Below are positions 36,410-45,625 of a stretch of DNA of 64,000 nt, in pieces (positions within the stretch are counted from its first letter, which is position 1; each line of letters opens with the position of its first letter). The translations under genes and the position numbers were made by a program. This stretch comes from Candidatus Dependentiae bacterium (lineage in GTDB: Bacteria > Babelota > Babeliae > Babelales > RVW-14). The notes below the pieces were generated by a model. The model made no database searches and was not told the origin of the DNA. It saw only the letters and a list, made by a program, of their open reading frames with translations. The DNA lies in NCBI GenBank assembly GCA_018266175.1, contig JAFEAY010000025.1, positions 221,003 to 285,002 on the forward strand, written 5' to 3'.

Positions 36410-37535
36410 TCTTTCACGTAAGACTTTGCACATGCTCAATTCATTGCTGATTAAAGCTGGAATTGTTGTTATGTATACGTTGGTTATAGCAATATTTTTA
36501 TATTTACCACGTTTTACTGATCTGATATGGAAGCAGAGCAAGACTCTCAATGTCTATTCTTTTACTGAAATGATTTCAGCCGAAGCTCTTCAAGAATTTG
36601 AAGAACAGACCGGCATATCAGTTTCTATTACCTATTTTGAAACAAATGAAGATCTCTATACTAAGTTTAAAGTAACCGGTGGTGAAGGGTATGACCTAAT
36701 TACCCCTTCCGACTACATGGTTGAGCTCCTTGTTCAAGAAAATTTGTTACACACACTTGATCATACAAAGATTTCAAATATACAAGAACTTGATTCGCGC
36801 CTTCTCAATCGATTTTATGATCCTAAAAATAGATATTCCCTTCCGGTTGCATGGAACGTTTATGGAGTTGCATTTGACCGAGATGTGATTGATGTAAAAA
36901 ATGACGAGTTGAGTCTTGATGTTATTTTCAAGGGACCATCGGTATGGAAGAATTCTGGCAAGATTGGTTTTGATTCAAAAATTTGTATGCTCGATGATCC
37001 ATTTGAAGCGGTTATGCTGGCAGCAATTTATCTTTTTGGGCGAGTTGATAATCTATCAACAGAAGATTATAAGCGGATTAAACAGCTGCTGGTTGAGCAA
37101 AAAAAGTGGGTTGAATGTTATACTAATTCTAGCCTATTTTATTACTTACAGGGGAACATTGTTCCTGTTGCATTGACCTCGGGTCTTTTTATGAGAAAAA
37201 TGGCAGAGGAGACCGATCGGTTTTCATTTATGATTCCTAAAGAAGGTAGTTTGCTTGGAGTTGAAACACTTGCAATTCCTGCTCGAAGTAAAAAAGTTGT
37301 ACTTGCACATAAACTTATGAATTTTTTGCTTTCGCGTAAAATTTCACATTTTCATACGGTTGAGTATGGTTCGAATCCTGGAAATAGAATGGTGTATCCG
37401 ATGCTTGATAAATCTATTATCGGTAACCCGCACTACTTTCCACCAGATGAATGGTTTGATAAATTGCATCAAATTCATAATAATTTTCCAATGCATATCA
37501 TTGAGAAGATTTGGCTTGCAGTAAAATTTGGCTGA
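36402..37535 (+). CDS. potD: Membrane-anchored polyamine-binding protein PotD, copy 1
   Basis: A 377-residue substrate-binding protein (SBP_bac type). An N-terminal helix (about residues 18-38) is not followed by a lipobox cysteine, so it appears anchored by an uncleaved segment. The mature part begins LNVYSFTEMISAEALQEFEEQTG and includes GGEGYDLITPSDYMVELL, as in PotD. LPVAWNVYGVAFDR and a C-terminal NPHYFPPDEWFDKL also fit. It overlaps potC by eight bases, so translation is coupled. A second copy with about half its residues identical follows. Confidence 0.9.
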   Translation: MNDLSRKTLHMLNSLLIKAGIVVMYTLVIAIFLYLPRFTDLIWKQSKTLNVYSFTEMISAEALQEFEEQTGISVSITYFETNEDLYTKFKVTGGEGYDLITPSDYMVELLVQENLLHTLDHTKISNIQELDSRLLNRFYDPKNRYSLPVAWNVYGVAFDRDVIDVKNDELSLDVIFKGPSVWKNSGKIGFDSKICMLDDPFEAVMLAAIYLFGRVDNLSTEDYKRIKQLLVEQKKWVECYTNSSLFYYLQGNIVPVALTSGLFMRKMAEETDRFSFMIPKEGSLLGVETLAIPARSKKVVLAHKLMNFLLSRKISHFHTVEYGSNPGNRMVYPMLDKSIIGNPHYFPPDEWFDKLHQIHNNFPMHIIEKIWLAVKFG

Positions 37536-37598
37536 ATGTGGCCTGCGTATGATGAATACAAAGGCCTATAATAAACAACGAATGATCGGGTGATCTTA

Positions 37599-38732
37599 AT
37601 GAGTGAAAAAACATCGAAGAGTAGAAAAATTATTGAATCCCTTGCAGGCAAGGCGATTATCATCGGCGTCTATTTAGCACTCCTTGCCCTCTTTCTCTAC
37701 TTTCCACGTCTTCTTGATTGGATGGGACGCTCAAAAAACACTCTTCACGTTTATTCGTTCACCGAAATTATCTCACCCGAAGCAATTGAAGAATTTGAAA
37801 AACAAACCGGCATTTCAGTTGTCATGACTTACTTTGAAACTAATGAAGATTTGTACACCAAATTTAAAGTGACTGGTGGTGAAGGGTACGATCTCATCAC
37901 CCCTTCAGACTACATGGTTGAGTTGCTCGCTCATGAAAAACTCTTGCATAAACTTGATCACGAACAATTAACGTGCTTTAAAGAAATAGATCCTCGCTTG
38001 ATGGGGCGCTATTTTGACCCTCACAATAACTATTCTATTCCGGCAGTGTGGAATGTTTATGGCATAGCATTTGATCGCTCATTTCTTGATGTGCGCAATA
38101 ATGAAGTTAGCCTTGATGTCATCTTTGAAGGTGCTCAAGCATGGAAGCTTGGTGCGCAGACTCGAAAGGGAATGCGTATTTGTATGGTTGAAGATCCACT
38201 TGAAGCGCTTATGTATGCAGGTTTATATTTATTTGGAAAAGTTGATAATTTTTCTGATCAAGAATTCGAAGCGATTAAAAGACTTTTAATTAAGCAAAAA
38301 GAGTGGATAGAGTGTTACAGCAACTCAAGCTTATATTACTATCTCCTGGGCAAAATTGTTCCTCTTGCTTTAACCCCCGGAATTTTTATGCGCAAGCTGG
38401 CAAGCGAATTTAAAAACTTTGCATTTATGATTCCCAAAGAAGGAAGCATGCTGGTTGTTGAAAACTTTGCCATTCCTGCTCAAACCAAGAAAATCGATAT
38501 GGTTTATAAGTTTATTAACTTCTTGCTCACAAAAGAAATGGCCGCTCGTCATAGCGAAATGTACGGTTTTAATCCGACTAACCGCTTAGCGTACGAGTTG
38601 CTTGATCCTGAAATTGCCAATAACCCTCACTATTTTCCGACCGATGACCGCTTTGCTAAGCTCTTCCACACGCATAATAATTTGCCGTGGGATAAGGTTG
38701 AAGAGATCTGGCTGGCCGTCAAATTTGCATAA
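37599..38732 (+). CDS. potD: Membrane-anchored polyamine-binding protein PotD, copy 2
   Basis: A 377-residue paralogue. ATG at 37599 is chosen over an in-frame GTG at 37590 because GGGTGATC lies before it. An N-terminal membrane anchor (GKAIIIGVYLALLALFLYFPRLL) replaces a lipoprotein signal. LHVYSFTEIISPEAIEEFEKQTG and GGEGYDLITPSDYMVELLAHEKLLHKL align with copy 1, as does the C-terminal NPHYFPTDDRFAKLF. Divergence between copies is spread evenly over the sequence, so they may differ in polyamine preference. Last gene of the pot run. Confidence 0.9.
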   Translation: MSEKTSKSRKIIESLAGKAIIIGVYLALLALFLYFPRLLDWMGRSKNTLHVYSFTEIISPEAIEEFEKQTGISVVMTYFETNEDLYTKFKVTGGEGYDLITPSDYMVELLAHEKLLHKLDHEQLTCFKEIDPRLMGRYFDPHNNYSIPAVWNVYGIAFDRSFLDVRNNEVSLDVIFEGAQAWKLGAQTRKGMRICMVEDPLEALMYAGLYLFGKVDNFSDQEFEAIKRLLIKQKEWIECYSNSSLYYYLLGKIVPLALTPGIFMRKLASEFKNFAFMIPKEGSMLVVENFAIPAQTKKIDMVYKFINFLLTKEMAARHSEMYGFNPTNRLAYELLDPEIANNPHYFPTDDRFAKLFHTHNNLPWDKVEEIWLAVKFA

Positions 38733-38772
38733 AAATAAGTTTTTAAAATGATATTCTTATTATCAGGGTTTC

Positions 38773-39846
38773 ATGAAAAATTTTTTCTTTTATCTCGCAC
38801 TTGTTTTGTTTTTACAAAATTTTAACAATCTTGATGGGATGCCTCATTTCGGAGTCGGGCATGCTCCATGCTGCCATATCGATGAATACACTCAATTGCG
38901 TCTTGATATTGAACAAGAAGCTGAAAAAGCGGCAAGTCTAGTGAATCATTGGTTTTATAGCGAAAAAATTATTGATACGCTTTGCGTTAGTGATGAAATA
39001 GACGCTTGGATCATTGATAAAGATAAGCTAGGTAATCTTACAATCGGGCAACAGACTGTTCTTACCTGTTGGTCAGCCCGTCCACAATTTATGTTGAAAG
39101 TATTTTCTTGTCTAGGCTCTGAATATCCCTCTCATATAAATTTTAGAGACGCTTTAATTCGATATAACTTTGGTGATGTATTTTTCAAAAAATATAAGAA
39201 TTTTTTAACTAAAAAAAATTTAAGTTGCTTGGTGTCTTTACCAAAGTTTTTGAAAGTTATACCATATTTAAAATATTTGAAGACAAGATTATCTTGTATG
39301 ACAAACTACGAGATTGAAGAAGAAATTACTAAATGCCATCAAGATATAAAGGAAACTTATCCAGAGCTTGGTGCAATTGATTTGCATGATCATCTTTTTT
39401 TGCTGCAGAACCCCTATTTTTTTATGAATCATATTCTTGCTTGGTCTGATCAAAATTGTAAATTTGATAATTGGGAATTGATATATACCGATAAAGGAAG
39501 TAGAATTATTGAACTATTTCTTGAATATGGCTTTGATGTAAACTGTCAATTAAGACAAGGTTGCGATGATAGAGATACATTGCTTCATAGAGCTGTTCGA
39601 TATGGTGATGTTCCTATGGTGGAGCTTCTGCTCAAGTGCGGTGCAGATCCTCTGATTTGTTATGGCCGTGAACCAGATTCATCAAAAAGATATGGTGGCG
39701 GTGGCCAATCCCCTTGGGATATAAGTTGTTACAAAATGCGCGGTGATACATGCATTAGGCCCATTAGGCCACCAACTGAGAAAACTCAAAAAATACATGA
39801 AATGTTATCTTGCGTTGTTCCAAAGCATATTCTCGAAGGCAACTGA
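38773..39846 (+). CDS. Exported ankyrin-type protein
   Basis: A 357-residue protein with a signal peptide (MKNFFFYLALVLFLQNFNNLDG). The first 230 residues match no domain I know and include HVGHAPCCH-like Cys/His residues after the signal (GVGHAPCCHIDE). From about residue 235 ankyrin units appear: GSRIIELFLEYGFDVNCQ, then DTLLHRAVRYGDVPMVELLLKCGADPLIC, the latter close to consensus. A Gly-rich patch (YGGGGQ) follows. Probably an exported effector-type binding protein; this is inference. Stands alone between pot and the USP gene. Confidence 0.8.
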   Translation: MKNFFFYLALVLFLQNFNNLDGMPHFGVGHAPCCHIDEYTQLRLDIEQEAEKAASLVNHWFYSEKIIDTLCVSDEIDAWIIDKDKLGNLTIGQQTVLTCWSARPQFMLKVFSCLGSEYPSHINFRDALIRYNFGDVFFKKYKNFLTKKNLSCLVSLPKFLKVIPYLKYLKTRLSCMTNYEIEEEITKCHQDIKETYPELGAIDLHDHLFLLQNPYFFMNHILAWSDQNCKFDNWELIYTDKGSRIIELFLEYGFDVNCQLRQGCDDRDTLLHRAVRYGDVPMVELLLKCGADPLICYGREPDSSKRYGGGGQSPWDISCYKMRGDTCIRPIRPPTEKTQKIHEMLSCVVPKHILEGN

Positions 39847-40091
39847 GGATAGCTTAGGCATACATCATGGGCGTATAATTCTTTAAAAAGTGAAAATCTC
39901 TTTTTCATATTTCATACGGGCTGAATGGCCCCATAAATCTTCCCTTCTAACATAAGCAGTTAATACCTTCTTTAAATGTTCATTGTTTTATCAAAATCGA
40001 CAGATTGAATTTAATGTGATAAATATACTATTATTGTAAAGCTAAAAAAATATATAGTTAATTAACAATTAATGCATTGGGGGTTGAGATC

Positions 40092-41312
40092 ATGAAAAAG
40101 TTAGTAATTCTTATGCTCATGTTTATACGGATAGCAAATCCACTTTTATCAATGAATGAGCAATCGCTCAATGATTGTAATGATGATGATATTTTAAATT
40201 CATTCCAAAATCTTACAGAGGGAGTGAATAGAGAGAAAAAAGAAGTTAATCTCTCAGATGTAATCTTTCAAGGAAATAGTGACACTGATAATTTTAATCA
40301 TGATGATAACTTTGGTGGAGACTATCAAGCTTATGCTGCAAGCTGCTATGATGTTCTTCCCAGTTTAGGCAAGCGCTTTGACGTTCAAGGGCTCAATGAT
40401 GATTCTGACTTTTTTATCAGATCGATCCCAATTGCTCCATGTTTTCAAGACGAAGATTTTTGCACGAAGAAAGGGATTTTGAATGAAAATGGATCTGATT
40501 GTTTTATAATCTCATCACTACAAGTTTTAAAAAATATTCCAGAATTTCTAGATGTTCTCAAAACAAAAACGAGTTTTAATCAAGCGCTCGAGAGCTTTAT
40601 GCGCAATGTGCATGATAATAAACTTCCTGTTTCGGGAATAAGTACATTACGAGCTCATCTAACGACAAGTGATTATCTTAAAGAAATGAAATTTGGTCAG
40701 CACGATGCGCAAGAATTTATTTCAGGACTTTTAACAGAGCTGAATCAAGACGATAAGGACATCAGTAAAAACTTTGGTTTGGACATTGAGCAAAGCTTTT
40801 TATGTGCTTCTTGTGGACATGATTGGAAGAGTACTGATCATAAAGAATTACTTCTTCCATTGCATTTATCTGCTTATACTCATGCAAATCTTGTATCTAT
40901 TGAAGAACTTATCAATGAGATTAAAGAAGAAGAATTTATTGAGGATGGTACGTGTGAAGCATGTAATGCACGTGGTATTGTTAGATCAATTGCGTTGAGC
41001 TTTCTTCCTAAAAATTTAATAATTTCTTTTAAGCGATTTACGTATCAAAATGGACAAGCGATAAGGTTGAATGTAAAAGTTTCTCTACAAGAAACTCTTG
41101 TAGTAAACGATAATACATATCAACTATGTGGTGTTATTTTGCATCATTCAGGACATGAAGACTCGATTACAGCAGGGCATTATACTGCGTACGTTAAAGA
41201 TAGCGATCAAGCTTGGTACCACTATAATGACGGAGTTTGTACGCAGGTATTGATTAGTGATGTCACGCAGCCTTCAAGCGAGCCATATATTTGTCTCTAT
41301 CGACAACAGTAA
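40092..41312 (+). CDS. Exported ubiquitin-specific protease (USP/UCH C19 family)
   Basis: A 406-residue protein; ATG 40092 gives the signal peptide MKKLVILMLMFIRIANPLLS, and GGGGTTGAG precedes it. The C19 peptidase domain starts near residue 130: KGILNENGSDCFIISSLQVL is the Cys box (Cys137, usual form GNTCYMNSxLQ), FGQHDAQEFISGLL matches the Q-x-DAxEF box, and AGHYTAYVKDSDQAWYHYNDG is the His box (His363). Zinc-binding CxxC pairs CASCGH and CEACNA are kept. All catalytic residues are present, so deubiquitinase activity is likely. Bacteria have no ubiquitin, so the target should be in a eukaryotic host. Confidence 0.9.
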   Translation: MKKLVILMLMFIRIANPLLSMNEQSLNDCNDDDILNSFQNLTEGVNREKKEVNLSDVIFQGNSDTDNFNHDDNFGGDYQAYAASCYDVLPSLGKRFDVQGLNDDSDFFIRSIPIAPCFQDEDFCTKKGILNENGSDCFIISSLQVLKNIPEFLDVLKTKTSFNQALESFMRNVHDNKLPVSGISTLRAHLTTSDYLKEMKFGQHDAQEFISGLLTELNQDDKDISKNFGLDIEQSFLCASCGHDWKSTDHKELLLPLHLSAYTHANLVSIEELINEIKEEEFIEDGTCEACNARGIVRSIALSFLPKNLIISFKRFTYQNGQAIRLNVKVSLQETLVVNDNTYQLCGVILHHSGHEDSITAGHYTAYVKDSDQAWYHYNDGVCTQVLISDVTQPSSEPYICLYRQQ

Positions 41313-41447
41313 ATCTGACAATTCATAGTATTTTGAATTTTTTTCATTTGGCCAGAGATTGCTCGATTGATTTTTTATTTGTTCGATGCTTTCAAAATAA
41401 TTTTGTATCCTATTCCTGAGCTGTCTGAGTAGAATTTTCCTGGAGAT

Positions 41448-42425
41448 ATGTCTGTAGCGATAGAGGATACATACTTGAAACAGTCAAAATCATCTGAACT
41501 AAAAGATTGGGCACGAGCGCTTATCGAAGCACTTGTTATTTTATTTATCATCAAAAAATTTTTATTTGGTCTTTACTATGTACCAAGCGGATCTGCTGAA
41601 CCACACCTGTTGGTTGGTGATCGGGTTTGGGGCAATAAGTTGGTCTACTATTTCCAGCCGATACAGCGTAATGACTATGTAATTTTTGATAATCCAACCT
41701 TTGATTACGTCTCACAATCTGATAGCTACCTTGATAGCTGCAAGTATTGGTGGCAAGTAAATGTCGGTTTTGGAGTTTCGTTGCTTGGCATTCCTGCTGG
41801 GCCAGAAAATGTGGTCAAGCGGGTAATTGGTGTGCCGGGTGATGTTGTTGAAGGGCGCATTGAAAACGACAAAGCCGTTATTTATCTTAATGGCGAAAGG
41901 CTTGATGAGCCGTACGTTAACACGTACCCTCTAGTTAGAGTGCGCAAAGAGATTGGATTTTTCTCTGCACGCGCACTGAGTCCGTTTAAAGTACCAGACT
42001 TTTTAAGACGTAAGATAAAAAAAACTTATTACACTTTTGATACAACAAAATCACCACAAGACCAGCCCTTTTATTCCCTTGAAGAGCATGAATTGATCCG
42101 TAATAAGCAGACTGGATCATTGCGCATACGCAAGCAACCTATTTACTCTGTTCACGATCAAGAACAATCAATTGATACATTTGGTCCCATGACCATTCCC
42201 GAAGGTAAGTACTGGGTGATGGGAGATAATAGGCTGAACAGCAGCGATAGTCGCTACTGGGGGCTGCTTGATGAAAAACTGATTCGCGGTAGAATGAGCT
42301 TTGTTATTTATTCAATTGATACCGAAGAGCCGATTTGGATTTTTGAGTTACTCAAACATCCAATCAATTTCTGGACAAAAAAATTACGCTGGAACCGCTT
42401 TTTAAAAAGCCTAGGGAGTCTATAA
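41448..42425 (+). CDS. lepB: Signal peptidase I, copy 1
   Basis: A 325-residue membrane-anchored Ser/Lys protease that removes Sec signal peptides. Box B reads VPSGSAEPHLLVGDRVWGN with catalytic Ser49; the usual Met after the Ser is Ala. Box D is ENVVKRVIGVPGDVV with general base Lys124, and box E is YWVMGDNRLNSSDSRYWG. A long insert between boxes D and E accounts for the extra length. TGGAGA precedes the ATG. The second copy starts immediately after its stop. Confidence 0.92.
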   Translation: MSVAIEDTYLKQSKSSELKDWARALIEALVILFIIKKFLFGLYYVPSGSAEPHLLVGDRVWGNKLVYYFQPIQRNDYVIFDNPTFDYVSQSDSYLDSCKYWWQVNVGFGVSLLGIPAGPENVVKRVIGVPGDVVEGRIENDKAVIYLNGERLDEPYVNTYPLVRVRKEIGFFSARALSPFKVPDFLRRKIKKTYYTFDTTKSPQDQPFYSLEEHELIRNKQTGSLRIRKQPIYSVHDQEQSIDTFGPMTIPEGKYWVMGDNRLNSSDSRYWGLLDEKLIRGRMSFVIYSIDTEEPIWIFELLKHPINFWTKKLRWNRFLKSLGSL

Positions 42426-43652
42426 ATGAATCGTGAAAAATTAAAGCTATCTTTTCTTTCATGGAAAGAAAAATATCAGCAAAAAAAAGATCATTTCAAA
42501 GCGCGCATGGAAAAAATGGTGCTCAGCGGTAATGATGAAGTTGCTGGTCAAATGAAAGAACTTTTTGATCGAGCTGAAAATCTTCTTGGCTTTTTACATG
42601 AAGCCTTACATGCATCGTCAACACAGGTTGATGATGCAATGATTTCTGAAAAAATTAAAGAATTCAAAAAAACCTACAAGCAGCTCAATGAGCTTTCAAA
42701 GCCAATTTTGCAGCAATGGGCAGAAGCTATAATTATTGCGCTTGGTTTGGCACTTGTATTACGGAACTTTGTTTTTGGTCTCTATCATGTTCCAACCGGA
42801 TCTGCTGAACACAATATTTTGGTTGGTGATCGCATTTGGGGCAATAAAATGGCCTACTACATGAGCGATGTAAAACGTGGTGAGTTGGTTATTTTTGATA
42901 ATCCAGAGTTTAACTACGATCGTTCAAGTACCTTCAATCGCTTTTGGCAAAAATATGTAGGGTTTCCTATTCCGCTGCTTGGGCTTGGCATGGGTCCTGA
43001 CAATGTTGTTAAACGCGTTATTGCTCTGCCTGGAGATGTCATTCAAGGAAAAATTGAAAATAACAAAACAGTTATTTACCTGAATGGGAAAAAGCTTGAT
43101 GAACCTTATGTTAATCAATATCCATTGATTAGATTGAACAAAAAAACAGGACTTATTCCTTTTGCATCATTCGGTCCGTTGCGTGTACCATCATTTTTGC
43201 AACAACAAAGTAAGCATGTTAATTATACCTATGTTCCAGGTGTTGCTTATGAAGATCAGCCTTTTTACCGCTTCACAGAAGATGAAATTGTCTTGCATCC
43301 AGAAACGGGCGAAAAAGTTTTATTGCAACCATCATCACCTTGCTATGTTGTTGACCTGACGGGCCATGAATTGGTGTACAGCGTTGATACTTTTGGTCCT
43401 ATAACTGTTCCAGAAGGTAAGTATTGGATGATGGGTGATAGCCGAAAAAACAGCCGAGACAGTCGCTATTGGCAGTTCTTGGATAAAAGTTTAGTTCATG
43501 GACGAGCAAGCTTTGTTATTTATTCAATTGATAGCGAAGAGTCTTTATGGTTATTTGAACTCATAAAACACCCAATCGATTTTTGGACCAAGAAATTACG
43601 ACTCAACCGCTTCTTCACAGGATTAGGAAAATACAATGGCAAAAAAGAATAA
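42426..43652 (+). CDS. lepB: Signal peptidase I, copy 2
   Basis: A 408-residue paralogue with an extra 90-residue charged N-terminal extension (two helical stretches) ahead of the membrane helix. Box B is VPTGSAEHNILVGDRIWGN (again Ala after the Ser), box D is DNVVKRVIALPGDVI, and box E is YWMMGDSRKNSRDSRYWQ. The ATG follows the copy 1 stop without a gap, and the 3-prime end overlaps metG by 17 bases, so the three genes are probably translated from one mRNA. Two full sets of catalytic residues imply two active enzymes. Confidence 0.92.
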   Translation: MNREKLKLSFLSWKEKYQQKKDHFKARMEKMVLSGNDEVAGQMKELFDRAENLLGFLHEALHASSTQVDDAMISEKIKEFKKTYKQLNELSKPILQQWAEAIIIALGLALVLRNFVFGLYHVPTGSAEHNILVGDRIWGNKMAYYMSDVKRGELVIFDNPEFNYDRSSTFNRFWQKYVGFPIPLLGLGMGPDNVVKRVIALPGDVIQGKIENNKTVIYLNGKKLDEPYVNQYPLIRLNKKTGLIPFASFGPLRVPSFLQQQSKHVNYTYVPGVAYEDQPFYRFTEDEIVLHPETGEKVLLQPSSPCYVVDLTGHELVYSVDTFGPITVPEGKYWMMGDSRKNSRDSRYWQFLDKSLVHGRASFVIYSIDSEESLWLFELIKHPIDFWTKKLRLNRFFTGLGKYNGKKE

Positions 43653-45603
43653 ATTCTATATTACAACACCGATCTATTATCCAAACTCAAAGCCGCATGT
43701 CGGCACGCTCTATTCAACGTTAATTGCAGATGTTGCCGCGCGCTTTGCAAAGCTCATGGGCAAAGAAGTTTTCTTTTTAACCGGCACCGATGAGCATGGT
43801 CAAAAGTTGCAAGAAAAAGCTGCTGAAATGCAGATGGACCCAAAAAAGTTTATTGATGGAATGATTCCCGCGTTTACTGATGTTTGGAAAACGTACGAAA
43901 TTGATTATACCAAATTTATTCGTACGACCGATCCTGAACATGAACAAGCGGTTGCTTTTTGGATTGAAAAATTGCAAGAACAGGGTGACATTTACAAGTC
44001 TGAATACACCGGCCTTTATTGCGTACCGTGTGAAACATTTGTGAATATTCAAGCTGATTCACCAAAAGATGAAAAGGGAAATCATGTTTGTCCAAGCTGC
44101 AAGCGAGGTTTGCGTGAAGTAGCAGAAGAGAGTTATTTTTTCAGACTCTCAGCGTATGAAGAGCGCCTTCTTGCTTTTTACGAAAATAATCCAGATTTTA
44201 TTATGCCCAAAGAACGTATGGCTGAAGTGGTTTCGTTTGTGAAATCAGGCCTCAAGGATTTGAGTATTTCTCGCAAAACCGTGAGTTGGGGAATCCCATT
44301 TCCAGGTGACCCATCACATACCGTTTATGTGTGGGGCGATGCACTCAATAATTATATTTCTGGTGTTGGTTACGGCCAAGATTCCGAACAAGCTCGTCGA
44401 GAGTTTGCAAAGTGGTGGCCTGCCGATGTACACGTGATGGCAAAAGATATTGTTCGCTTTCATGCCGTCTACTGGCCAGCATTTTTGATTGCTGCAGGAT
44501 TACCGCTCCCTCGACAGCTGTTGGTCCATGGCTACATTCTTATGGGTGATAGCAAAATGTCCAAGTCACTGGGTAATGTGGTAAGCCCTGAAGATCTTGC
44601 AAGTTGGTATGGCGTTGAACCCGTTCGTTATTATCTCATGCGCCAGATGCCGGTATCACAAGATGGACACTTTGATCTCAAGGACCTTGAAAATCGAGTA
44701 AGCGCCGATCTGGCAAATAGCCTTGGCAATTTGCTTAACCGCATGGTTATGCTTGCACTCAATAATGGTTTGCATGAAGTCGAAGCACCTGTCAGCTGGG
44801 AAGCTAAATCAAGCCACTTGCGTGAGATGTGCCAAGAAACCTATCGCTTTTACTGGGATGAAATGCACAAGCATTATTTCCATGTGGCACTGAGTGAAGT
44901 ATGGAAATTTATTGCGTTGACCAATGCATACTTTCATGAAATGCAGCCCTGGGTTTTGGCAAAACAAAATAAAGAATTGTTTGCCGAAGTGATTGCTGCA
45001 ACGTGCAATAGCCTTTATTCAATAGCAATTATGCTTGTTCCCTTTATGCCAAAAAAAATGGACGCTCTTTTGAGTTCTCTGGGCAAAGTGTACGACTCAT
45101 CAGTGAACTATGATGAAGTTTTAAGAAAAAATGATTGGAACCGAGTATTCAAATTTACCAAGCTTGAAGAGCCTCTTTTTATCCGACCAGAAACTCGAGT
45201 GCCAAAAGAAGATGAAGTACCTGCTGTAAAGCCTGAAAAGGCTGTGAAGGTTCAATCTGAGGGACCAAAGACAGATCTTATTTCGATTGAAGATTTGGTT
45301 AAATGTCAGCTTGTTGTTGGAACTATCCTCACTTGTGAAGAGGTTGCAGGATCTGACAAATTATACAAGATGCAGGTTGACTGTGGTGTGCATGGCGTTC
45401 GGCAAATTTTTAGCGGCGTGCGAAAAAATGTTACTCAAGAAGAGCTCATTGGTAAGCAGGGTATTGTCGTTGCCAATCTGCCACCGCGCAAAATGCCGGG
45501 CGGCGTTTCTGAGGGGATGTTGCTGTACGCTGGTGATAACAGTGGCAACTTCCGTCTTGCATCAGTTATCGGGCCAGTTGATAACGGGACTCAATTGAAA
45601 TAG
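43636..45603 (+). CDS. metG: Methionyl-tRNA synthetase with C-terminal tRNA-binding domain
   Basis: A 655-residue class I synthetase. The HIGH motif appears as KPHVGT (near residues 20-25), the zinc knuckle as CVPCETF...CPSCKRG, and KMSKS as DSKMSKSLGNV (near 306). The last 110 residues are an EMAPII/Trbp111-like OB domain (VKCQLVVGTILTCEEVAGSDKLYKMQVDCG), which helps bind tRNA and dimerise. A Pro/Lys/Val-rich linker separates them. It overlaps the second signal peptidase gene. Confidence 0.96.
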   Translation: MAKKNKFYITTPIYYPNSKPHVGTLYSTLIADVAARFAKLMGKEVFFLTGTDEHGQKLQEKAAEMQMDPKKFIDGMIPAFTDVWKTYEIDYTKFIRTTDPEHEQAVAFWIEKLQEQGDIYKSEYTGLYCVPCETFVNIQADSPKDEKGNHVCPSCKRGLREVAEESYFFRLSAYEERLLAFYENNPDFIMPKERMAEVVSFVKSGLKDLSISRKTVSWGIPFPGDPSHTVYVWGDALNNYISGVGYGQDSEQARREFAKWWPADVHVMAKDIVRFHAVYWPAFLIAAGLPLPRQLLVHGYILMGDSKMSKSLGNVVSPEDLASWYGVEPVRYYLMRQMPVSQDGHFDLKDLENRVSADLANSLGNLLNRMVMLALNNGLHEVEAPVSWEAKSSHLREMCQETYRFYWDEMHKHYFHVALSEVWKFIALTNAYFHEMQPWVLAKQNKELFAEVIAATCNSLYSIAIMLVPFMPKKMDALLSSLGKVYDSSVNYDEVLRKNDWNRVFKFTKLEEPLFIRPETRVPKEDEVPAVKPEKAVKVQSEGPKTDLISIEDLVKCQLVVGTILTCEEVAGSDKLYKMQVDCGVHGVRQIFSGVRKNVTQEELIGKQGIVVANLPPRKMPGGVSEGMLLYAGDNSGNFRLASVIGPVDNGTQLK

Positions 45604-45625
45604 TTTTTAGGAGAAGGAGAGTAGT

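Noticed and set aside
36365..36550. Minus-strand short frame at the potC/potD junction.
   Set aside because: Antisense to two confident overlapping genes, no Shine-Dalgarno.
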